DNA from: Pseudo-nitzschia pungens | Lineage: Eukaryota; Bacillariophyta; Bacillariophyceae; Bacillariales; Bacillariaceae | Length of the DNA stretch: 64,000 bases | Assembly: GCA_037355855.1 (NCBI GenBank) | Contig: CM074761.1 | Span: 372,001-436,000, forward strand | Direction of reading: 5' to 3' | Shown here: one piece after another, positions 42,602 through 53,039 of the stretch | How positions within the stretch are numbered: position 1 is the stretch's first letter | Layout: the number at the start of each line of letters is the position of its first letter | The notes under the pieces: model-generated | The model's input: only the letters and a program-made list of their open reading frames with translations | What the model was told of the DNA's origin: nothing | Database searches by the model: none | Position numbers and translations under genes: made by a program

Positions 42602-43732
42602 TCATTTGAAAATAGCCCGGGCCATGTCGAATTTGCCCTGTTCTTTCTTTTGTTGTCTCTGCGCCTCTTTCCACGCCTTCTCACGTTCAAAGTCGGCATT
42701 CCTTGCAGCTTGCTCGACACCAAAACCAGCGGCAGCCATGTTGACGTTTTTCTGTTGTTCCCTTTGGTTTCTTTGTGCTTCTTTCCACGCCTTCTCGCGT
42801 TCAAAGTCGGCATTTCTTGCAGCTTGCTCGACACCAAAACCAGCCGCAGCCATGTTGACGTTTTTCTGTGTTTCTTTCTGATTTCTCTTCTCTTCCTTCC
42901 ATGCCTTCTCACGTTCAAAGTCGGCGTTTCTGGCAGCTTGCTCGACACCAAAACCAGCGGCAGCCATGTTGACGTTTTTCTGTTGTTCCCTTTGGTTTCT
43001 TTGTGCTTCTTTCCACGCCTTCTCGCGTTCAAAGTCGGCATTTCTTGCAGCTTGCTCGACACCAAAACCAGCCGCAGCCATGTTGACGTTTTTCTGTGTT
43101 TCTTTCTGATTTCTCTTCTCTTCCTTCCATGCCTTCTCACGTTCAAAGTCGGCGTTTCTGGCAGCTTGCTCGACACCAAAACCAGCGGCAGCCATGTTGA
43201 CGTTTTTCTGTTGTTCCCTTTGGTTTCTTTGTGCTTCTTTCCACGCCTTCTCGCGTTCAAAGTCGGCATTTCTTGCAGCTTGCTCGACACCAAAACCAGC
43301 CGCAGCCATGTTGACGTTTTTCTGTGTTTCTTTCTGATTTCTCTTCTCTTCCTTCCATGCCTTCTCACGTTCAAAGTCGGCGTTTCTGGCAGCTTGCTCG
43401 ACACCAAAGCCAGCGGCGGCCATGTTCACGTGCTTTGCTTCTTCCTTCATCTTTCTGGCTTCTGCCTTTCGTGCACTTTCTGCCGCATTTACAGCTTTTG
43501 CGTTCTCTTCAGCAAGAGTTGACACACCCTTCGAATGATAAGAGTACATTTTTGCCTTTGCTTCGCGCTCTCTTTCTTTTCTTTTCTTCTCTTCGTTCTT
43601 TTGCCTCATAGCAAAATCGAACGGGGACACACCTTGGAATGCATTGCTTTCGTAACTCTTCGGTTTCCATTTTTGGATGTTGTCTTCCGGTGCCTTGAAG
43701 TCATATTTGGGATCATTTTGATGGTCCTCCAT
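42602..43732 (-). CDS. 38-residue tandem-repeat charged helical protein
   Basis: A 376-residue protein, one exon, not recognised. A unique N-terminus (DPKYDFKAPEDNIQKWKPKS) is followed by a charged coiled-coil stretch and seven tandem repeats of 38 residues (114 bases). Each repeat carries VNMAAAGFGVEQAARNADFE, then REKAWKE and an alternating end: EKRNQKETQ or AQRNQREQQ. The A/B alternation shows that a 228-base dimer was the unit of amplification. DNA copies are nearly identical, so amplification is recent or homogenised. Heptad-like spacing and high Lys/Glu suggest a long helix or a structural filament-like protein. The AAAGFGVEQAA part breaks the charge pattern once per repeat and could be a docking site. 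Confidence 0.8.
   Translation of the reverse strand: MEDHQNDPKYDFKAPEDNIQKWKPKSYESNAFQGVSPFDFAMRQKNEEKKRKEREREAKAKMYSYHSKGVSTLAEENAKAVNAAESARKAEARKMKEEAKHVNMAAAGFGVEQAARNADFEREKAWKEEKRNQKETQKNVNMAAAGFGVEQAARNADFEREKAWKEAQRNQREQQKNVNMAAAGFGVEQAARNADFEREKAWKEEKRNQKETQKNVNMAAAGFGVEQAARNADFEREKAWKEAQRNQREQQKNVNMAAAGFGVEQAARNADFEREKAWKEEKRNQKETQKNVNMAAAGFGVEQAARNADFEREKAWKEAQRNQREQQKNVNMAAAGFGVEQAARNADFEREKAWKEAQRQQKKEQGKFDMARAIFK
42665..43435. repeat. Seven 114-bp coding repeats in a 228-bp dimeric pattern
   Basis: The landmark GTTCAAAGTCGGC recurs about every 114 bases (about 42685, 42799, 42913, 43027, 43141, 43255, 43369). Alternate copies share TTGTTCCCTTTGGTTTC or GTGTTTCTTTCTGATTTC. Confidence 0.93.
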
Positions 43733-44854
43733 TTTGTCGCCTTGTTGTTGATTGAGTTTGGGGATAGATTGCCCTGTCGTTCAGATAGTGTTTAGGGAAA
43801 GTTGGAAAAAGGTTTAGCTTCGATATTCCGTTTTCTAGTAAACACTCTCAGTGTCGGTCATTAATTTTGTGATGTTGGTCTATGTGTAACAGTTAACTTA
43901 CGTGTAATTGTACTCGTAGTACATTTGGTCAATATCGTGGGAATCAATCTTGTTTGCCGCCAAACAATGAATAAGCCTTACCGTCCAAAGCAAGAAAGTC
44001 GTCGAAAGTCAGGTAAGGTTTACGGTATCTTACGTATGACGGTGGTTGGATTGCTTCGATCTTCGATTGGTGTAACGGTTATCATCATCACTATTATGTT
44101 GCTTTTTCGTCGTCGCAAGAGTCATTCGATCGATCCCGGTCATTACGGTATTGCCAAAAAGAATACTGACCTATGAGTTATCGTAGATTCGTACCGATAA
44201 GTGATCGAATTATGACTCTCGAACTATTACTTCGGTACTACGTAACCTTACTGTATTCACATAACGCAAGAATACCCCTCAGGCTCATGATTGCTGACAA
44301 GAAGTGTGCTGCCGGTATAAGTAAGTTAGCGGTAAAACCTTATTTACAGGAATACAAGAAGCATTTTTTAAAATATCATCTCGTGGCGTCGGAAAAATCT
44401 ACGAGAGAGTAGTAAGGTTGGCCTTACCCGTACTTATTTGTAACGGTAGATTCTGCTTTTACTTTTTTTACTATTTAGGACTCGTTAGATTAAAAAATTC
44501 GAGCGACTACTTTTTTACCATTGAGGACTCGTTAGATTAAAAAATTCGAGCGACACCTCTTACACGTAACCTTACGGTAACTTAACCTTACCGGTAGCCT
44601 TAAACCTTACCGGTAGGAATTTTGTAATCCCGCCAATTCGGGCACACAGCTGTCGAAAAGTTCTAAAAATACGGTAAGGTTTAATTACATAGAGATGAAA
44701 GCCCAGACCTCAACATGAGCACCTTTCTTCTCACGATCTCAGAAACACATAACCTTACCGGTACAACTCAGAATTCTTTCATGTGTCAACACAGGATTTT
44801 GCCATCTGCAACAACCTACTTGTACTACTATCACAACAAAATTTGCGAACTGTC
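43733..44854. other. Spacer with 51-bp tandem duplication
   Basis: GACTCGTTAGATTAAAAAATTCGAGCGAC occurs twice, at about 44479 and 44525. Many GTAACCTTACGGTAA words follow. A 69-codon ATG frame at 43967-44176 with one hydrophobic stretch is not supported further. Confidence 0.5.
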
Positions 44855-45322
44855 ATGTCGACCAATATCGAAAAGCATGATGCAACTACTCAGGAGGAAT
44901 GCTGTGGAGTAAACTGGAAAGTTTGGACTGTTCCTCCGGAATCCGAAAGGTACAGCACGGATGGGTGGTGCAAAAGAAGCGAAGACGACTGGACTTGTTG
45001 GTTTAACTACAAGAGTATAAAGAGCATGAACTCAATTTGTTCTATGCAGTGCATCAATGGATTCTTTTCGTACTTGTCTGTAAACGCATTGTGGTGCTTA
45101 TTGACGGTAAATGGCTTATTCTGCATCATGGCTTGCAACTCTCTGTTTTCCATCCTTTCGGCGAATTCAACCTTTTCCATCCTGAGCGTCAACTCATCAT
45201 TTTTCCATTGGGTGTGCAAAGGAGAATTTCAAAATCTGCTTTCGAGAAGAGTAGTGTGCGGTAAAGTGTTGTTGAAGGAGACAGCGATGGAATGGAGATT
45301 GAAAGCAAACAACGAACGATAA
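44855..45322 (+). CDS. Nonapeptide-repeat (NSxFSxLSV) solenoid-like protein
   Basis: A 155-residue protein from ATG 44855. The N-terminal third is hydrophilic with clustered Cys/Trp (ECCGVNWKVW, WCKRSEDDWTCWFN). The middle consists of six consecutive nine-residue units starting with Asn: NGFFSYLSV, NALWCLLTV, NGLFCIMAC, NSLFSILSA, NSTFSILSV, NSSFFHWVC. Regular Asn, Phe and Leu every nine residues implies a narrow solenoid with an Asn ladder. It ends in a basic tail (RRVVCGKVLLKE). Similar SVNSxxSxLSVNS strings occur in uncharacterised bacterial and algal proteins (from memory). Function unknown; no signal peptide. Confidence 0.72.
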   Translation: MSTNIEKHDATTQEECCGVNWKVWTVPPESERYSTDGWCKRSEDDWTCWFNYKSIKSMNSICSMQCINGFFSYLSVNALWCLLTVNGLFCIMACNSLFSILSANSTFSILSVNSSFFHWVCKGEFQNLLSRRVVCGKVLLKETAMEWRLKANNER

Positions 45323-45928
45323 TATAGTAATACGATTACAACAAATCAGAATTGCTAATCGAAACTTACTGGTCGCCATCCGAATCCGTTCGGGCAACGA
45401 ATCACCGACGTCAACCCCTTGTAGGTTACTGATCACATTTCCTAATTTTCCATCGGCTGATCTCTATCGACGGTCGGATTCTAGATATTGGCCGTGCAAT
45501 TCGAGCCTGACTTCCTCTCGAGAGCAACGGAGATCCTATTGTTGAGGCTGAGGGGATACGAGGACGACGAGATTTCAAATCACAGTACAGAAAGAAGGAC
45601 GGTAATGAGGACATATATATAATTCAAGATACTCCACTACATTAACTTCAAGGCTGCACCCCAAATGACTGATACAGAATCTCCATTCTAGATCCCACTT
45701 ATTGTCGAACAGCGATGTTCAATTGGGTTTCTGATACTTCGTACAAATTACTTAACGCTCATCTCCCTTGTATGTCTCGTTCGATGCACGACGCAGCAGG
45801 GCCAACAACAAGAACGAAAAGACGACAAGAAGGAAGGGGGAAGCAGGGGAGCTGCAAGCAACGATAGCAACGGCAACAATTACGGCATAAAAAGTCATCA
45901 TGGATACTGTATAATGAGCTGTGTCACC
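45323..45928. other. Convergent spacer
   Basis: Lies between the 3' ends of the nonapeptide-repeat gene and the metalloprotease gene. No coding signature. Confidence 0.45.
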
Positions 45929-47697
45929 TTATGTAAAATCTACTTGTTCAGGTTGAAAATTTCCGTCATCGTCATGAGGGTCGTAAGTGGTGATTCTATT
46001 CGGATTGATCGCATACTTGAAAATCGCGCCCAAACAAAAGATGAATAAAAATATTGTTCTACCAACGACGACCCCTGTCTTTCTCCTACTCGCACGGGAT
46101 TTTTTTTGGCTGCGAATCTGACTGCGGGCAGTTTGCGTTGGCTGCGGCGTTTGCTGCGGCGTTTGCTGCGGCGTTGGCTGCGGCGTTGGCTGCGGCGTTG
46201 GCTGTGATGCCGAGGTGAATACAGTGGTGGATACTGCAGTGGGTTTTGTGGTGGGTGCCACGGTGGGCAATCCAATTGTCGCGCTGTTGGAGATGACGAC
46301 GATGGCGTCCTTCCCACCGTTTTGAATGGACCGGAAGTGAATGTAGACGTCAGGTACGTCAGGCACTGGCCTCTTGATTGTGTAGCTCTCCCCCACTGGT
46401 ATGTCCCACCGTTCAGTCTTACCCTTTCCATACATCCCGCCCTCGATTTTACAGACGACAGTAACAGTGTCAACATACTCCGGCTTCGCATTTACACCGC
46501 TGTTTATTCCAGCTGCACGATTGTACCCAACGTAGAAATCCCAACCTTCTGTTTCAGTCCCATAGTATTCAAGGCGCAACACGACCAATTCCCCATCTGA
46601 GGACCCGTCCCGCCTGTAGTCGTTCACTCCATTCAAGACGAAGGTCCGAGGAGTCTGCAGTTCCAAGGGCTTGATTGACAGCTGTTGCTTTTCATACCAT
46701 CTTAACTGGTAGTTATTGGCAGGATTGAAGCAATGCGGTTTTTCTTCTCTTCCGATAAATCCCATGAGATCACTGTATTCTTCGCCATTCACCGTGCTGT
46801 GTTCAAGTCCAAGGTTGTGTCCAATTTCATGCATCTGAACACCGGAATACGTGTACCTAAGGTCGCCGTAATAGCTATCGAAGCTATTATAGTTAGCCCA
46901 GGCACTAAAGTCCTTGCCAGGAGGGAAGCAGAACATCACAAAGTCGTACATTGCTTCGAGACCGACACTTCCACCATACTTGGCTTCTGCTGCGGCCTTT
47001 GCTACTGCTCCGAAATCATGCCAATTGGTGTCGTCGTTCAAGGGAACATTGACTTTGACGTCAACTATGCCAGCTTCTTCAATGATCATCTGACCCAGGG
47101 AGCAGGCCTCAAATTGTATTCTTCATGTTAAAAGAATTGGTAAAGATTTCATTTCTCAATGTTTCGGCCGAGGCTGGTTCTTTATCGAGGCTGTCGATGA
47201 TGCGAACCACCAGGGTTTTGAAATTGCCTTTTGTTTTGCGATGATTGAGGTAGTGACGAGGATCATCGTTGGACAGGTCTCTGATCTTGATGGACGCTGC
47301 CCTTGGGACCATTACGGTTCCAACAGATATGTTGCTTCTGGAATCGGCGGCAGCGAAAGGATCCTGTTTGATAAATGCACCGTCCATGAACTTGACGATG
47401 GTTCCTCCAGAAACCGCCGATTCAAAAAATTCTTCGGGGACACCTTCGATTCCCATCTCGGCTGGAATACCGAGCTCTTCTGCTTGTTCCTTTGTGAATC
47501 TGCAATTCCACCTTTCGTTGTCTTCTATCTCTGTGAGATAGAGCACACACTCTGCTTCGTCTTCTTCTGTCAGGTAGCGGCGCACCAGGTATCTCGTGCC
47601 GATCATCCTCCTCGTCGTTCGAAGGCGAAGATGGAGGCGAAGCCGCATTTACAAAGGCTAGACAGACGAATAGAACATGCGTGAAAGTCAGCGTCAT
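45929..47697 (-). CDS. Gametolysin-type zinc metalloprotease (M11), membrane-anchored, frame broken twice
   Basis: Starts at ATG 47697 with a signal peptide (TLTFTHVLFVCLAFVNA). After an acidic Ser/Pro stretch the frame must move one base (about 47590-47640) to RYLVRRYLTEEDEAECVLYL. That continues to NSFNMKN, where a second one-base change (about 47112-47123) leads into FEACSLGQMIIEEAGIVDV. The catalytic domain contains the zinc site HEIGHNLGLEHS (His-Glu-x2-His-x5-His) and a DLMGF Met-turn, matching peptidase M11, which in green algae digests the gamete wall. The C-terminus has a TPQPTPQPTPQ linker, a basic stretch and a transmembrane helix (TIFLFIFCLGAIFKYAI) with a short tail. Read literally, the catalytic frame starts at an internal Met (47089). 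Wall remodelling is the likely role by family. Confidence 0.82.
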
Positions 47698-48338
47698 GGT
47701 AAACAGTAATAGTATTCTTGGATCTGTTGGTTGTGGTTTGTCGATTTTGAGATATACTTCGGGTACGTGTTATTCGATTTTCAATTTGTTCGATGATTTC
47801 AATATCCGAATTTTTTTTTTTTTGGGAAAGAACGCTGAGCACTGTTCATCATTTCGATGCGTTAACCTTACTCACACAAAACCCATAGCGAAATCCTCAC
47901 ACTCAGTGCGTGACGGCAACAACAACAAAATTACAAATGACTACCACTTCGTACGACCTACGTATACTTGTACGCACTAGTAGGTAAGTTATCGTACGAG
48001 CAGTCTTGTTTCGTAAGGTTACGGTCATAGCAAGATCTTACTTAGAATGAGTCTTGTTCGGTTCTCGTTAGTTTCTCGTTATTAATTTCGCAGGTCGTGT
48101 CTCACCCCGTCTCATTTTGAGAATTGTTTGAACGCCTAGTACCGGGTACAAATTCTCGCACCGTAAAAGCAATCTTGTTCGTATGCTTCTACTCTCAATA
48201 TTGCTGACATTTTATTCTAAACACTACAATTACTTGAAACCACTCTATTTTTAAAAAATACTTGTAATCACCATGGGATTCTTCTTCGATACCTTTGGTT
48301 TTGAGGAAGACAAAGAGACCCAGTAACGGTTGCTGAAG
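47698..48338. other. Divergent spacer
   Basis: Promoter region for the M11 gene and the following plus-strand gene. Contains a T11 run at 47812-47822 and GTACGA/GTAAGGTTACGG words. No gene. Confidence 0.45.
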
Positions 48339-48510
48339 ATGGCAACCCTTCAGGAGTCTCCCTCGAAGCATGCCTCCTGCTATCGAGAGCGATGCGACTT
48401 TAGACTTGCGGACGGCAGGATCCTGACAGCGGGCATCTTTTCGATTCCCCCCGTTACCGAGCTTCGGGCACAAGCAGGCGCGTTTGCAATGGAATTCGCA
48501 TCCTCCAATC

Positions 48511-48542
<32 letters not shown>

Positions 48543-49495
48543 CAAAGAGTACCTCCAAGTTCTACCACGACGGTGCGGAACGTGGTGGGGGAGTCACGAT
48601 CGCTCCACACTACAACCACAGCCACCGCCACCGCATTCGCCACGACCAACGACCAGCACCGCCAGCAACAGGGACAGCCGCAGTGGTCGTACAAGCCGCG
48701 AGTCAGTTCAATTCTCTGGAATTCCCGACCCCCTACACCATACCCGAAGACGGAATATCGGACTACATCTACGATTGCACCCAGGGACCGGCTTGTGCAG
48801 TAGCTTGCACCGCGGGCACTGCCTACCGAAACTACCTGGTACCGGCGTCGCTCTCGCCCAACCGATCGATGCTCACCACCACACCGCTGCAGCGCGGTCA
48901 GGACGCGCACAACTGCCAGCTCAACGGCCTCTCGGACGTGGAGGACTACCTCGAGCGGGAAACCGGCCTCGGGGTCACCCCCTGGACCGTCACCAGTGGC
49001 TACATTGAGTCCAGCAAGGAACTGCTGGGCCCGCTGAACGAGCAGCTTTCGGGCCCCAGGGGTGGTGCCCTCCGGGAAGCACTGATGACCCGGCTCCGCA
49101 TCGGCGTGCAGGAGGACACGACCGTCACGGACGATCCCACGTTTCGCACAAGGGTCACCCAGGCCTACGCTTCCGCCTTGTCGATCGGCTACTCGAGACT
49201 CTCGGCGGACTACTGGGAAGCCCTAGGGCGCATCGTCCTGGACGCCGCATACGAAGTGAAGCTGCTGACGGCGGTGCTCCAGAGCAAGCCGGGAGCGCCG
49301 CCGCCCATCGTATTGCTGACCAAGCTGGGGGGTGGTGTCTTTCGGAATCGAGTGGAATGGATCGAGGCCGCCATGGAGCGTGCCATTCGGACCGTTGGAA
49401 CCCACGGAATGCCGCTCGGCTCGACGTACGGATCGTACGCTTTGGGAGCGTCGAGGCCGAGTATTATCGTTCCCTGGAAACGTGAAGCAACATGA
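48339..49495 (+). CDS. Conserved protein of unknown function, frame broken near 48675
   Basis: First frame from ATG 48339: CDFRLADGRILTAGIFSIP, then PVTELRAQAGAF, a Ser-rich stretch and VRNVVGESRSLH. The second frame (opening just before 48683, no ATG) carries the main domain: VVVQAASQFNSLEFPTPYT, TQGPACAVACTAGTAYRNYL, LREALMTRLRIGVQEDTTV, RVTQAYASALSIGYSRL, WEALGRIVLDAAYEVKLLTA and IVLLTKLGGGVFRNRVEWI. Moving from the first to the second frame needs one base fewer (or two more) between about 48660 and 48682, inside a CAG-rich stretch. The order ELR, VVG, QxASQFNxLE, TQGPACA matches a widespread uncharacterised family that I recall from bacteria; activity is unknown. The Gly-rich LGGGVF motif is reminiscent of macrodomain-like ligand sites, without proof. 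Confidence 0.72.
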
Positions 49496-50079
49496 GGGAA
49501 GACAGCGACGCGATGTGGCGTGGGGTGGGGTGGGGTGGGGTGGCGCGAGGGATTTTTTCACAATACCGGTACGGTACGGTAGAAGTGTACACGGACGAGT
49601 AATAGTACGGTAACCTTAACTTTACTCGTAGTAAATAGAAGTACCAGGTACTAAGGTCTTACTTCGTACTTCGTAAGGTTACTCGTATTGCCGAAGCAAT
49701 CTCAAAAATAGTCGACTAGCTCGATTCATTTCAAAATCCAATTTCAGATCTTTCTCTTCCCAATAGTGATGCCATTTTTTGGTACTTACTTGTAAGGTTT
49801 ACTGGTACCAGTACGAAGTAATTACGAATACAAGTCTTAACCTTACTTTGTATTTTCTCTGCTTCGTGCATGCTCAATGCGAATCTCAAATCCGAACTTG
49901 TACGGTAAAAATACGGTAATACAGTAATCGTACGAGTAACAGGTACAAGTCATTCGTACAGTACGTACCGGGTACTTACTGGTAAGGTTAAGATACTCAT
50001 ACTCGTACCGTACTCGTAGTGAGGATTGTTTCCATCTTGATTGAATCTTCCATCTCTCTCTCTCATTGCAGCCCCCGAC
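49496..50079. other. Spacer dominated by GTAC/GTAAGGTTA words
   Basis: 49560-50010 is almost entirely GTACGG, ACCGGT, GTAACCTTA and CTCGTA words. It ends in CTCTCTCTCATTGCAG (50055-50070), a good 3' splice site directly before ATG 50080, so the next gene may have an untranslated first exon. Confidence 0.5.
49530..49551. repeat. (GGGGT)n run
   Basis: Four to five GGGGT units follow the stop of the preceding gene. Confidence 0.7.
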
Positions 50080-51872
50080 ATGGAATTTCTATTGATTCTG
50101 TTTGTTTTACTGCTGCTCTCTAATCGAGTTCCCAACTCGAAGGGATGGCAACTACCGGTAGGATTGCAATACGCCAAACCAACGATTGAAGATTTTGATT
50201 ATGATTGCATTATCATTGGTGCAGGTGCATCTGGATTGTTCGCGAGTGGAGCGACGTCCATGATGGGTTCCAAAACCCTGCTAATCGATATCCTTCCAAC
50301 ACAGCACCTCAACGAGACCGCGTTCGAAACAACAGGAGCAGAGAATCTCTCGAATAACAAAAACAGAAGAAACAATGTTGGGGGGGACTGCACGAACTTT
50401 GCGTGTGTACCCAGCAAGGCAGGTGCGTTCGATAGCAAAAATGAACGAACATTTTCGTACCGCCCAATGTCACGCCGCATCCACGGTATCCAGGGTGAAG
50501 AACCGTGAAAGCCCAGAGGCAATGGTGGAACGAAATCCCAACCTGGATTTGATGCTGGTTTCCGATTGCCGATTCCGGTCGCCTCGGGAAATCGAAGTCA
50601 CATTCCCGTACGAATTTTATTCTTCTATCAGATCTTTCAACGGATCGGAGTCGCTGGGAGATTCGACTGGTTTCACGTTCTCGAGCAAAAAATTCCTCGT
50701 AGCTACCGGGGCTTCACCCATTATCCCTGAAGCACTGGAACGTCAGGCTAGGAAAGCCGAGCTTCCCGTGTATTCTTACAGAACTCTTTATCGCCCTTCC
50801 CACGATGGCAACGCTATCTGGGACTTGATTGCCGACAAAGAAGATCCTAACTATTCTAATTGCTGGTGGAGGTGGCACTGCGCTCGAGATTGGACAGTCA
50901 TTGGCCAGGCTACGAAAAGGGAACGGTAATCTAAGTATTTCTATGGTAGCACCGGATATTTTGAAAGGCCCAAGGGCAGACAAAACTTTGAGAAATGCCG
51001 CGATGAATATTCTTGAGAATGAAGGTATCGACTTGCATCTTGGGAATTATCTTGAAGAAATCCGACCGGATAAGTCCACGCGTCTTTCGGACGGGAAAAT
51101 TCTTCCTCCCGTTGATGCTGTCATCATGTGCGTCGGTAGAAGCCCGAACGTGGAATCGTTGCAACTGGAAAAAGCCGGGGTTGCCTTCGACAACAATCTC
51201 GGAATCTTGGTGAACAACAATCTTCGCTCTAAGACGAATAGAAGGGTATTCGCCTGTGGCGATTGCTGCTCTGCTGTGACTGGAAAGCATCGTACTGCAA
51301 TACAGGCTGCATGGACAGGATATCACGCTGCCGCAAACACAAAGGTTCCTACCTTTCTTCGCATCGGATTTAAGAATTGCTGTCACAAAACTGTTCCCAG
51401 CGTTATCTATACAGACCCGGAACTCGCGTCGGTCGGTTTGTCCCGAGAAGAGTGCGAACAACGATACGGAATCAAAGGATTTGATTCTATTCTCGTATCG
51501 GAAGAAAATACCGATCGGGCGGATATAGATTCTCGGGAACGACTTACCATTGGTTTTGTGGAATTGCGAGTTACCAAAATTTATGGCAAGATTCTTGGAT
51601 TAACGGCTTGTGGCCCGAGCTCTTCCGAGCTTGCCAACGAGATAAGCCTGGCCATTGTCAAAGGTTTGACCGTTCGAGACATTGCAAAATCTCTTCACAG
51701 CTATCCTTCCCATGGTTATTTGATGTACCGTGCAGCGCTTGCATTGACCATGGGGTCGGTGTGGGGTTCATTGGAGGCTCTAGGGCCAGTGGGTGGATTG
51801 GTGGCCAATATTGGTAGGTTTGCATCTAGCATAGCATTGAAACTCGAGAAAACTACAAAATTTCTCAAATGA
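50080..51872 (+). CDS. Mercuric-reductase-like FAD/NAD(P) disulfide oxidoreductase, frame broken twice
   Basis: An N-terminal hydrophobic signal or anchor (EFLLILFVLLLLSN) precedes the FAD-binding motif DYDCIIIGAGASGLFASG and the redox-active disulfide GGDCTNFACVPSKA. A surplus base near 50422 (GCAGGTGCG) separates this from RSIAKMNEHFRTAQ in the next frame, which goes on to FLVATGASPIIP. A second surplus base near 50858 (TTCTAATTGC) separates it from the NAD(P) motif IAGGGGTALEIGQSLARL. The rest is intact: VDAVIMCVGRSPN, RVFACGDCCS, a dimerisation domain with DPELASVGLS and LHSYPSHGYLMYRAA. The last follows the H-x-Y-P-x-x-G form of mercuric-reductase-like proteins rather than the HAHPT form of lipoamide dehydrogenase. 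The CxxxxC pair is present; no mercury-binding N-terminal domain or C-terminal Cys pair is seen, so mercury reduction is not implied. Confidence 0.85.
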
Positions 51873-52539
51873 TGTACCACAACAATGACTTCTTCGGTTA
51901 TGTTGGTTCGGTAAGAGAAACAAAGGCTAGTACTAGGAAGTTTGTACAAGATACTACATGATTCAACGCAGATTATATTACTGAGATTTCGTTAGGAGGA
52001 TACTCGCACGCCTTACTAACTCGTGAAGTGTGTAATGCGCTCATATCCTTTGATGACCTCCAGAGATAAATACTGATACTTAGTACTACTAGCGGACTGG
52101 CAAAATTCTTTCATGACCCCCCGTTGCTGATAGAAAATTGTTAGTGGCATTAGTACGAAGAAGGCAGTCTATTGTCATTGTATACTACTACTAATATTGA
52201 GAAGCGATCGGCACGTGCAGTTTTGTAGTTCTTTCATGGATCATTCAAATCAAGTATGCTGATGTATCCGCCGCCGTGTCGCTTGGTGGTGATAGAAGGC
52301 AACGCACTCAAAATATTCTTGCAGGTTCTTCTTCTTCTTGATGCATACAAAGAATGTCACCAGAGGCCTTGGTACTAGTACTACTAGTAGTACCAGTAGT
52401 AACGGGGCAAGGGTATTTTGTATTTTGCCAAGCAATTTTAAGGACTTGTTCTTGCTCATACTTCTTGAAAATCTTTTTTATTATGATACTATAAGAAGAA
52501 AAGAAGGCCCTGGTGGTTCCAGAGTCAGAACGATTTGTA

Positions 52540-52576
52540 GCAGAATTTGTAGCAGAATTTGTAGCAGAATTTGTAG
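52540..52576. repeat. (GTAGCAGAATTT)n
   Basis: Three perfect 12-base units followed by a degenerate one. Confidence 0.85.
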
Positions 52577-52777
52577 ATGAATTTGTGTAGAAAATTAGTA
52601 CGGTACGAGAGTTTCTATCTAGGAAATGAGTGAGTGACGTGCAGCAGACTCTGTTAGAAAAATCTACCGAAAAACGAATGAAAGGATGCCCAAAAGTCCC
52701 CGACTGAACAACATTGAAGTCGTGGAGGGGTAATACCGGTAAGACTTACGTAGCATCAGAAAGATTGCATGAGATCG

Positions 52778-52850
52778 TTTTGATGATTGATTGATTGATT
52801 GATGATTGATTGAGATTGATTTTCGTTTTTTGCGAGGAATCAATCAATCA
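52778..52850. repeat. GATTGATT inverted repeat
   Basis: TTGATTGATTGATTGATGATTGATTG pairs with GGAATCAATCAATCAAG across a 35-base loop. Confidence 0.7.
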
Positions 52851-53039
52851 AGAAAAAAACCGTACAAGTACAAGTAATCCATCGGCATTTCTGGTGCAAG
52901 AAGTGCAAGATCTTACGCACGACTGAATTGCTATTGACATTTTTTCACATCCAATCGGAATACTAGTTCCCAGATTTCGAAGGAAAGTCGTGGTCCTTCC
53001 CAGACGCAACTACTGCTATTGTGTCAATTGGTACCACAA

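Noticed and set aside
43967..44176. 69-codon ORF with one hydrophobic stretch
   Set aside because: It contains spacer words (GTAAGGTTTACGG) and lacks any other support; possible but unproven.
47110..47125. Programmed +1 frameshift at ATT TGA G in the M11 gene
   Set aside because: The frame can be restored better a few codons earlier (AAT to CAATTTGAG), and the other breaks lack stop codons at the shift, so a common stop-dependent signal is not supported.
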